Source: a virus
Virus record (IMG/VR): IMGVR_UViG_3300010885_048717
Coordinates: 1 to 29,753 of that record
Direction: 5' to 3' (one strand)
DNA: 29,753 nucleotides
Positions within the stretch are counted from its first letter, which is position 1. Each line of letters starts with the position of its first letter. The position numbers and the translations under genes were made by a program. The notes beneath the pieces are model-generated. The model did no database searches and was not told the origin of the DNA. It saw nothing but the letters and a program-made list of their open reading frames with translations. Positions 25,055 through 29,753 of this stretch are shown here, piece by piece.

Positions 25055-25296
25055 CGACCAGGCCGACCGGCCGCGCCAGGATCGCCGACCAGGTTGATCA
25101 GGCTCGACCAGGGACAGCTCGACCAGGGCGCGCGCGGCCAGGATCGAGGCCGACCAGGGCGGCCGGCCGGTGGGGATCTTGACCAGGCGAGCGCCAGGAG
25201 CTCCGACCAGGCACGCGACCGGCCGACCTGGGCGCGCCAGGATCGACCAGGACAGGCCGGCCTGGGTGGGGTAGGGGGTAATCAAGGCCGACCAGG
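25055..25296 (+). repeat. CGACCAGG direct-repeat array (iteron-like)
   Basis: Eight exact CGACCAGG octamers start at about 25055, 25086, 25105, 25120, 25151, 25204, 25244 and 25289, plus a TGACCAGG at about 25180, all on the + strand within 242 bases. Spacing is irregular (15-53 bases between exact copies). The same octamer occurs elsewhere in the GC-rich block but less densely. The array borders an AT-rich stretch, as do iterons at many origins. Confidence 0.6.
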
Positions 25297-25408
25297 GCAA
25301 GCGCTCCAGGAGGCCGGCCAGGTGGGCGGGATCGCGCGCCCAGGATCTGGACGCAAGAAGGCCGGCGCGGATTGCTCCGGCCGGCCTGGTGATCGCCTGG
25401 TGTCCTGG

Positions 25409-26374
25409 TTAGCTCCGGCCGGCGTTGGCCGCGCGGATCTCTTTCGCCTGGCGGCGGTAGTCGGCCGCGATCCTAACCTGGCGATCGTGCTCGGCCTGGG
25501 CGATGCGGAGGATCTCGGCCTGGCCGGCCTTGACGCGCGCCAGGATCTCGGCCGCGGTGCGCTCCGTGCCGGCCGCGTCTCGGTCAAGTTCGTGCGCGAT
25601 CGCCAGGGGGCGCTCCGGGTCGTGCGGGTCTTTGTGGCCGGCGGCGGCCAGCTTGGCGGCGGCCTGGCCAAGCTCGCGCTTGGTCTCGGCCAGGAAGAGG
25701 TCGGCCTCCTCCAGCTCGGCCTGGGCGGCCGGGAGGCGGGAGCAAGGGTCGTTGCAGTTGATGAGCCAGGAGACCAGGCCGGCGGCCTTATCCTGGGCGG
25801 CCTCGCGGTCGGCGATCTCCTCGCGTAGCTCCAGGATCTCGGCCTGGATCTCGGCGATCGCGTCCGCGTCCAGGGCGTCCTGGGCGGCCTCCTGGGGCGC
25901 GATCTCGGCCGGAGCGGCCTGGGTGTCGGCCTGGGGCGCGATCGCGTCCTGGGCGATCTCCTGGGCGGCCAGGGAGAGGGACGCGCGCTCGGCATCGGCC
26001 ACGGAGGCCGCGGCCAGGTCGCGATCAAAGCGCGCGGAGTCATCGGCGAGCTCCAGGCGATCCAGCTCGGCCTCACGGCGCTTGAGCTGGCCGGCGGCCT
26101 GGTTGCAAAGGCGCTCCCAGGTCTCGCGCTCGTTGCGGATCTCCAGGGCGCGGCCGGCCGGGAGGATCGTGGCGCGCTCGGCGCGGTGGGCGGCCGCGAT
26201 CTTGGCGATCGAGGCCTGGCGAGCTTCCAGGGCGCGGCGCGCGATCGCGACCTGGGCGCGCTTGCGCTCCAGCTTGGCGGCGATCTCGCCGGCCGCGATC
26301 TTGGCGGCGTTGAGCGCCAGGTTGCGAGCGGGGAGCTCGGCGGCCAGGGCGGTGAGCTGTTCGGTGAGGTTCAT
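25409..26374 (-). CDS. Long coiled-coil protein, unknown function (321 aa)
   Basis: This 321-aa protein is very rich in Ala, Glu, Arg and Leu with long heptad stretches (ALNAAKIAAGEIAAKLERKR, 22-41 region; IAEIQAEILELREEIADRE near 175-195), so it should be mostly coiled coil. A short break with two Cys residues (INCNDPCSRL) interrupts the helices. No catalytic motif or membrane segment is seen. It is the last gene of the right-hand operon, followed by the repeat array. A structural, scaffold-like or DNA-organising role would fit, but none can be shown. The ATG follows a C/A-rich leader (CCCAAACCTATG) without Shine-Dalgarno. Confidence 0.6.
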   Translation of the reverse strand: MNLTEQLTALAAELPARNLALNAAKIAAGEIAAKLERKRAQVAIARRALEARQASIAKIAAAHRAERATILPAGRALEIRNERETWERLCNQAAGQLKRREAELDRLELADDSARFDRDLAAASVADAERASLSLAAQEIAQDAIAPQADTQAAPAEIAPQEAAQDALDADAIAEIQAEILELREEIADREAAQDKAAGLVSWLINCNDPCSRLPAAQAELEEADLFLAETKRELGQAAAKLAAAGHKDPHDPERPLAIAHELDRDAAGTERTAAEILARVKAGQAEILRIAQAEHDRQVRIAADYRRQAKEIRAANAGRS

Positions 26375-26380
26375 AGGTTT

Positions 26381-26412
26381 GGGCTTGGGTTTGGGTTGTT
26401 GGTGGGAAGGGG
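26381..26412 (+). repeat. G-rich (TTTGGG-like) tract before a start codon
   Basis: Four or more G-runs (26381-26383, 26387-26389, 26393-26395, 26404-26406, then GGGG at 26409) lie on the + strand just upstream of the - strand start at 26374, giving CCCAAA-type mRNA. The DNA could form a G-quadruplex. Confidence 0.45.
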
Positions 26413-26751
26413 TTAGAAGTTATAGATCTCGGCCACGAAGGCGTTCACCTCGGCCTTGCCCAGGGCGCTCGCGGCCAGGGTCTTCATACTCCAGGCCGAG
26501 ACCAGGAAGTCGAGCGAACCGGTGACCTGGTAGGCGTGGGCAAAGCCGGCTTCGCGGATCGCGGAGTCAAAGGCGGCGCGGCGATCGGGCGCGGCGGCGA
26601 TCGCGGCGAGATCGATGCCCAGGGTGACGGCCAGGCCGGAGCCATCGCGCTTGCCGGCAAGCTTGCGGGGGTTGCGGCCTTTGCCGGTGGTGTCGCGGAA
26701 GGCGAGATTGACGGCGATCAGCTGGAGGTTCGTGCGGGTGGTGATGTTCAT
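26413..26751 (-). CDS. Hypothetical protein (112 aa)
   Basis: This 112-aa protein has less biased composition than its neighbours: a beta-like N-terminus (TNLQLIAVNLAFRDTTGKG), a basic loop GRNPRKLAGKRDG, then alpha/beta alternation (LAVTLGIDLAAIA, AFDSAIREAGFAHAYQVTG, FLVSAWSMKTLAA). It may be a small globular domain; I do not recognise it. The ATG at 26751 is chosen over an upstream GTG because the extra 15 residues are Pro/Lys-rich without structure. The 158 bases upstream (26752-26909) are mostly non-coding, with CCGGGGGGTC at 26809 and two GACCAGG units near 26845-26860. Confidence 0.55.
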   Translation of the reverse strand: MNITTRTNLQLIAVNLAFRDTTGKGRNPRKLAGKRDGSGLAVTLGIDLAAIAAAPDRRAAFDSAIREAGFAHAYQVTGSLDFLVSAWSMKTLAASALGKAEVNAFVAEIYNF

Positions 26752-26909
26752 TTTAGTGCGGTGTTTGTTGGGTGGAGTCGTTGGTGACGAGATCACACAA
26801 TCAGAAAACCGGGGGGTCGTAAAGGTCTTTTTTCAACTTTCTTTGACCAGGCGCAAGCGACCAGGGCGCGGCCTGGGTAGGCCGGCCTGGATCGCCTGGG
26901 CGGCCTGGG

Positions 26910-27242
26910 TTAGCCGGCCGGCCTGGGGCGCTCGGCCTCGGCCAGGAGCTCGGCCGCGATCTCCAGGATCTCCTCGACCTGGAGCGGGTGGAACCAGGGC
27001 GGCCTGGGGCGCGCCAGGGCGGCCAGGGATCGGCCTAGGCGGCCGGCCGCGGCCTGGGCGATCTCCAGGCGATCCAGGGGCGAGCGCTTGCCAGGCCGGC
27101 GCGGAGGGCGGCACGCGATGCCAAGCGCGGAGGCCTGGGCGATCGCGCGATCATCGCCTGGCCAGCGGCGGGAAAGCCATATGTAGCCGGCGCGGTTCGA
27201 CAGCTTGGCCAGCTCGGCCAGGCGCTCCTGGGGCGAGCTCAT
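26910..27242 (-). CDS. Hypothetical helical protein (110 aa)
   Basis: This 110-aa basic protein is helical, with a central RWPGDDRAIAQASALGIACRPP resembling a short helix-turn-helix region, then an Arg/Pro-rich linker and an Ala/Leu/Glu helix at the end. The start at 27242 is fixed by AAGGAGG about seven bases upstream and by an ATGA overlap with the previous gene; a longer frame would reach into that gene. DNA binding is possible but unproved. Function unknown. Confidence 0.55.
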   Translation of the reverse strand: MSSPQERLAELAKLSNRAGYIWLSRRWPGDDRAIAQASALGIACRPPRRPGKRSPLDRLEIAQAAAGRLGRSLAALARPRPPWFHPLQVEEILEIAAELLAEAERPRPAG

Positions 27243-27580
27243 CGGCCGGCCTCCTTGAGCTCCTGGGCGTTCGCGGAGCACTCGGCCGCGATCTTCGCCC
27301 AATAGCCGGCCAGCTCGGCCAGGCGCGGCCGGTGCTTGTGTCCGGCGACCAGGTCGGCCTGAAGATCGGCGAGCGCTCCGGCCAGGTTGTCCAGGCGCGC
27401 GGCCAGGTTGTGCGCCAGGTTGTGCTGGCGCTGGCGGTCGGCCTCCAGGCGCTTGTCGAGATCCTGGGCGAAAGCTTCGAGATCCTGGGAGACCTGCCAG
27501 GCCAGCCCTTGGCCGGGAAGCTGGGCGAGCGCGCGGAGGGAGATCACCAGGGCGCGCGCTTGATCGGCGACCGGCCTCAT
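27239..27580 (-). CDS. Hypothetical helical protein (113 aa)
   Basis: This 113-aa protein is almost entirely helical (ADQARALVISLRALAQL, then LDKRLEADRQRQHNLAHNLAARL, then LADLQADLVAG). It resembles a short coiled-coil or helical-bundle protein, without catalytic signature. The start at 27580 is supported by AGGAGG upstream and by the ATGA overlap with the preceding gene; the much longer open frame through 28357 is Pro/Arg-rich and shadow-like. Its stop overlaps the next start, again as ATGA. Confidence 0.6.
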   Translation of the reverse strand: MRPVADQARALVISLRALAQLPGQGLAWQVSQDLEAFAQDLDKRLEADRQRQHNLAHNLAARLDNLAGALADLQADLVAGHKHRPRLAELAGYWAKIAAECSANAQELKEAGR

Positions 27581-28059
27581 CGGGCGGCCTCCTTTCCGGC
27601 CGGCGGCGGCGGGAAACCGACCAGGCGGCGCGATCGCGCGGCCTCCTTTGAGACCAGGCCGGCCAGGGCGGCGGCCTCCGTTGCCAGGAGATCGGACAGG
27701 CAAGCCGGGTCGGACAGCTCCAGGGCGTGATCGGCCAGGCGATCGGCCGCGGCCTCGACCGGAGACCAGGCGGCCAGGAGGGCGCGCAGGTCGTGCTCTG
27801 CGGCCTGGCGGCCGGCGGCGAGCTCCATAGCCAGGCGTAGGAGGCCGAGCGCCAGGTCGGCCTGGCGGCCGGTGGCGGCCGGCGCGGTCTCGGCGATCGC
27901 CTGGGCGGCCGCGACCAGGTCGCGCTCCAGGTGCTCCAGCGGCCGGATCGTTGGCGGGTGCTTTGCCAGGTAGGCCGGCGCGCGCGCCAGGATCTTGTCG
28001 GAGATCGGCGCGGCCTTGGTGGCGCGCCGGGTGGGTTTGGGTTTGGGTTTGGTGCTCAT
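27577..28059 (-). CDS. Hypothetical helical protein with KPKPKP start (160 aa)
   Basis: This 160-aa protein opens with a basic, flexible tail (STKPKPKPTRRATK) coded by a CCCAAA-type repeat, then Ala/Leu/Glu-rich helices (LEHLERDLVAAAQAIAETA, then LLRLAMELAAGRQAAEHDLRALL) with two short acidic turns. The N-terminal Lys/Pro/Arg tail could contact nucleic acid. No family is recognised. Both ends overlap neighbouring genes as ATGA. There is no Shine-Dalgarno; the leader is CCTTCCCGATG. Confidence 0.6.
   Translation of the reverse strand: MSTKPKPKPTRRATKAAPISDKILARAPAYLAKHPPTIRPLEHLERDLVAAAQAIAETAPAATGRQADLALGLLRLAMELAAGRQAAEHDLRALLAAWSPVEAAADRLADHALELSDPACLSDLLATEAAALAGLVSKEAARSRRLVGFPPPPAGKEAAR
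28029..28052 (+). repeat. G-rich (TTTGGG)n tract at a start codon
   Basis: GGG runs at 28029-28031, 28033-28035, 28039-28041 and 28045-28047, then GG at 28051, resemble a telomere-type repeat on the + strand. They code on the - strand for the KPKPKP start of the 160-aa protein and could form a G-quadruplex in DNA. Confidence 0.5.
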
Positions 28060-28562
28060 CGGGAAGGGGGCGCTTGGATCGAGGCGGCCAGGTGACGCGC
28101 GGCCAGGATCGCCTGGTCGAGGCGCTCGGCCTGGAGATCGCCGGCGCAGTCCTGGAGCTCATCCAGGCGCGCGGCCAGCGCGTTGGCGCGCTCGGTCGCG
28201 GCGCGGAGCTGTTCGGCCTGGAGCTCGGCCAGGTCGAGGCCGCCAGGCGCGGAGATCTCGGCCGGCGCTTGTACCGTCCAGGAGTAAAGGCCGGGCTTGT
28301 CGAGCGCGCCGGCCAGCTCAATCCGGCCGGCGGCCATAAACCAGGCATAGGCGGCAAGCTTGGCCGCGCGTGCGTGATTGCCGGCGCTGTCCAGGTCGTG
28401 CCGCCAGGTGTAGATCGCCGGCTTCGCGGCGTGCTCGGTCGAGGCGCGCACGCGCGCGCCCAGGCGATCGCCGGCGGGGACGAACTTGGTGGTGATCACT
28501 CCTCGGCCGAGCTTGGCGGCCGGAAGCTCGCGATCGGTGGAGGGGTAGGGGTCGGAGCTCAT
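28056..28562 (-). CDS. Hypothetical alpha/beta protein (168 aa)
   Basis: This 168-aa protein is less helical than its neighbours at first: a beta-like part (GVITTKFVPAGDRLGARVRA, YTWRHDLDSAGNHARAAKL, AGALDKPGLYSWTVQAPAE), then two Ala/Leu/Arg/Glu helices (LDLAELQAEQLRAATERANALAARL, then LQAERLDQAILAARHLAAS). It may be a small globular domain with a coiled tail. Family unknown. The start shares an exact 18-base sequence with the start of the 67-aa gene at 29147, and ATGA overlaps lie on both sides. Confidence 0.6.
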   Translation of the reverse strand: MSSDPYPSTDRELPAAKLGRGVITTKFVPAGDRLGARVRASTEHAAKPAIYTWRHDLDSAGNHARAAKLAAYAWFMAAGRIELAGALDKPGLYSWTVQAPAEISAPGGLDLAELQAEQLRAATERANALAARLDELQDCAGDLQAERLDQAILAARHLAASIQAPPSR

Positions 28563-28566
28563 AGGG
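28549..28566 (-). repeat. 18-base start-site repeat, copy 1
   Basis: GGGTCGGAGCTCATAGGG on the + strand spans the start codon of the 168-aa gene. The identical 18 bases occur at 29134-29151 around the start of the 67-aa gene. On the - strand the repeat reads leader CCCT, then ATGAGCTCCGACCC, which codes MSSDP. Confidence 0.85.
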
Positions 28567-28930
28567 TGGGCGGGGTGGTTTGGGAGTAGTGGGCGGCGCG
28601 GTAAAGCGCTTGGTAGTCCGGCGCGGCCTGGCGCGTCTCGGCGTGCCAGCGCCGGGCAAGGCCGGCCGGAGATCGGTCGGCCTGGAGCGCGACCGGGGCG
28701 AGCTGGCCAGGATCGGCCAGGGTGACGGCCAGGCCGGAGTCGGCCAAGGCCTGGAGCTGGCCGCGATCCAGGGAGCGGCGGCCGGCGATCCTGGTGATCG
28801 CCAGGGCGGCCGGGGTGGCCGGGTAGTAGATCCTGCGGCCGTAGAGATCGCGGCCGAGGAAGTGGAGCACCGGCGCGGCGGCCTGGCTGGCCTCCTGGGC
28901 GGCGTTTGGGGTTTGGGTAGGGTCGTGCAT
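28559..28930 (-). CDS. Hypothetical protein (123 aa)
   Basis: This 123-aa protein has a Pro/Thr/Gln/Ala-rich N-terminus (HDPTQTPNAAQEA), a short aromatic segment (LHFLGRDLYGRRIYYPATPAAL), then helical and beta parts and a disordered tail. LHFLGRDLYGRRIYYP looks like a paired-strand motif, but I cannot name it. The ATG at 28930 is preferred over an upstream TTG at 28963, which would overlap the previous gene by 20 bases. The leader CCCCTTCCCCTATG has no Shine-Dalgarno. Its stop overlaps the next start as ATGA. Confidence 0.55.
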   Translation of the reverse strand: MHDPTQTPNAAQEASQAAAPVLHFLGRDLYGRRIYYPATPAALAITRIAGRRSLDRGQLQALADSGLAVTLADPGQLAPVALQADRSPAGLARRWHAETRQAAPDYQALYRAAHYSQTTPPTL

Positions 28931-28943
28931 AGGGGAAGGGGTG

Positions 28944-29147
28944 TCAAAGGCCTTGACGGTCAAGCTGGCCTGGTTTGCTGGCGGCCTCCTGGGCGCGCCG
29001 GTTCGCGGATCGGATCGCCTTGGCGGCGCGTACCAGGGCGCGCGCTTGAGCGAGCGCCAGGGCGGCCTGGTCGAGATCGCCGGCCAGGAGATCCTGGGCG
29101 GCGGCCTGGATTAGATCCTGGGCGGCCTGGATCGGGTCGGAGCTCAT
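28944..29147 (-). CDS. Small Ala-rich helical protein (67 aa)
   Basis: This 67-aa protein is essentially one or two amphipathic Ala/Gln/Leu helices (DPIQAAQDLIQAAAQDLLAG, then LDQAALALAQARALVRAAKA) with a basic tail, in part reading like a repeated 11-residue unit. The start at 29147 is set by an ATGA overlap with the upstream gene; a longer frame to 29351 lies inside that gene and is Pro/Arg-rich. The start region duplicates that of the 168-aa gene, and no Shine-Dalgarno is seen. Function unknown. Confidence 0.55.
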   Translation of the reverse strand: MSSDPIQAAQDLIQAAAQDLLAGDLDQAALALAQARALVRAAKAIRSANRRAQEAASKPGQLDRQGL

Positions 29148-29151
29148 AGGG
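29134..29151 (-). repeat. 18-base start-site repeat, copy 2
   Basis: This is an exact second copy of the 18 bases at 28549-28566, again centred on a start codon. Two identical start-site modules 585 bases apart suggest gene duplication followed by divergence, or selection on the start region. Confidence 0.85.
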
Positions 29152-29638
29152 AAGTCAGCACGCGATCCAGGCGCGTCCAAACCGGAGCCCAGGTCGTTGA
29201 CTCCGGGAAGAGATCCAGGAGCTCGGCCGCGGCCAGGGCGCGCCGGCCAGGATCGGCCAGGCGGTCGCGGCGCTGGAACAGGTGGAGATCCAGGGCGGCC
29301 TCCGACATTGCCAGGTGCGCGGCGCGGATCGCGTCCTGGCCGGTTTGCCAATCTTCTACGCGGTGCGCTTCCTGGAGGCGGCCGGCGGCGAGCTGGAGCG
29401 CCAGGCGCAAGCCGTCCAGGTGCTCGCGATCGATCTCGGCCTGGATCTCGCCGGCCAGGCGGTCGGCCAGGTCGGCCTGGCGAAAGAGCGCCGCGGACTC
29501 GGCGGCCAGGTCGCGGTCGCAGGATCGCGGCCGCGGCGTGCTGTCCTGGCGGTGGCGCTCATTGCCCAGGAGGCGATCCAGGGCGGCCTCTCGGCGAAGC
29601 TCGGCGATCCTGGCCAGGCGCGGGTCGGCGGCGCTCAT
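29144..29638 (-). CDS. Hypothetical helical protein (164 aa)
   Basis: This 164-aa protein is mostly helical, rich in Ala, Leu, Arg and Asp (LARIAELRREAALDRLLGNE, then LAAESAALFRQADLADRLAGEI, then LRLALQLAAGRLQEAHRVED). It ends in a more mixed part with Trp residues (LFPESTTWAPVWTRLDRVL). It has no recognised motif; a helical bundle is likely. The start overlaps the previous stop as ATGA, its stop overlaps the next start the same way, and a GGAGG-like run (29643-29648 complement) is weak. Function unknown. Confidence 0.6.
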   Translation of the reverse strand: MSAADPRLARIAELRREAALDRLLGNERHRQDSTPRPRSCDRDLAAESAALFRQADLADRLAGEIQAEIDREHLDGLRLALQLAAGRLQEAHRVEDWQTGQDAIRAAHLAMSEAALDLHLFQRRDRLADPGRRALAAAELLDLFPESTTWAPVWTRLDRVLTSL

Positions 29639-29753
29639 TTGCGGAGGCCTCCCTTGCGGCGCGCCGCGATCTCGCGGCCGGTGTCGGCCAGCTGGCGATT
29701 GAGGCGCTCGGCGCGCTCGCGCTTGATGCGCTCGGTGAGCTCGTAGGCCTGGA
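29635..29753 (-). CDS. Hypothetical protein, C-terminal fragment (cut by window edge)
   Basis: The - strand frame ending with TGA at 29635-29637 is open to the window edge. The visible 38 residues are a helix of Arg, Glu and Leu (YELTERIKRERAERLNRQL) and a basic tail RRKGGLRK. The stop overlaps the next start as ATGA. This is the end of a further gene of the right-hand operon, too short to identify; a basic helical end could bind nucleic acid. Confidence 0.55.
   Translation of the reverse strand, partial: QAYELTERIKRERAERLNRQLADTGREIAARRKGGLRK

Larger units (their letters stand above)
24710..25408. other. Gene-free region: AT-rich palindromes plus repeat array
   Basis: About 700 bases without a convincing gene. 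The left part (24800-24960) is AT-rich and holds the promoter/palindrome and an inverted repeat. The centre (24931-25008) holds GC stems: ACCCCCGGAA (24931-24940) can pair with TTCCGGGGGG (24976-24985), GGAAAAA with TTTTTCC (24937-24943, 24956-24962), and CCCCGG with CCGGGG across TT. A second TTCCGGGGGG is at 24999-25008. The right part is GC-rich and dominated by CGACCAGG repeats. Open frames here have shadow-like composition. It could be a replication origin, a regulatory hub or both. Confidence 0.6.

Noticed and set aside
25055-25296. CRISPR array
   Set aside because: The repeated unit is only eight bases and spacing is irregular, so it is not a repeat-spacer array.
24986-25300. 104-aa - strand frame in the gene-free region
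   Set aside because: Its sequence is set by the octamer array and has no plausible start context or protein-like pattern beyond that.
25094-25828. 244-aa + strand frame through the repeat array and the coiled-coil gene
   Set aside because: The product is Gly/Arg/Gln/Asp-rich simple sequence produced by the CCAGG words, and it lies opposite a better - strand gene.
25503-26525. 340-aa + strand frame rich in Ser, Arg, Ala and Trp
   Set aside because: Mirror of the 321-aa coiled-coil gene; composition is that expected from reading its complement.
26615-27730. 371-aa + strand frame
   Set aside because: Arg/Pro/Gly simple composition crossing several ATGA-linked genes on the other strand.
27239-28357. 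372-aa - strand frame
   Set aside because: Only its last 113 residues look like a protein; the rest is Pro/Arg-rich and overlaps two coupled genes.

Overview
The window is a contiguous piece of a tailed double-stranded DNA bacteriophage genome, or a prophage whose host flanks are not visible. It was read by eye from the sequence and conceptual translations, with no database search. The head genes follow the lambda order: small terminase, GpA-type large terminase, gpW-like joiner, gpB-like portal, S49 (gpC-like) protease, coiled-coil scaffold, coat protein, then connector and tail genes. No contractile sheath or baseplate genes are seen, so a siphovirus with a non-contractile tail is most likely. 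A short tape measure (466 aa) implies a short tail. A lipoprotein with a lipobox and C-terminal membrane segments, resembling a unimolecular spanin, points to a Gram-negative host; its lineage cannot be fixed. Many start codons lack a Shine-Dalgarno sequence and instead follow short A/U/C-rich leaders, so the host may depend little on Shine-Dalgarno pairing.

Layout. (1) 1-3820, + strand: an early/replication operon of small unknown genes, a metallophosphoesterase, a small winged-helix-like protein and a 660-aa primase-helicase, with short gaps or stop/start overlaps. (2) 3871-24709, - strand: one long late transcription unit, probably starting at a promoter near 24813-24840. Transcription order is three small regulators or unknowns, terminase, head, connector, tail, tail tip, fibre and lysis/membrane genes. 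A strong terminator lies just after the coat gene. This unit converges on the early operon with about 50 bases between them. (3) 24710-25408: about 700 bases without a convincing gene, with an AT-rich palindromic part next to an array of same-direction CGACCAGG octamers. (4) 25409-29753, - strand: a markedly GC-richer block of at least ten small unrecognised genes. Most are linked by ATGA stop/start overlaps and encode Ala/Leu/Arg/Glu/Asp-rich, mostly helical proteins. The block runs off the right edge.

How the parts fit: region 1 supplies replication enzymes; region 2 builds and fills the capsid, makes the tail and opens the cell; region 4 is an accessory block of unknown role. Its DNA is saturated with a few short palindromic words (CCWGG, GGCC, GATC, GCGC) in both coding and non-coding parts, which is the most unusual signal here. 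No integrase, recombinase, tRNA, CRISPR array or endolysin was recognised; the endolysin may lie outside the window or be too diverged to see.
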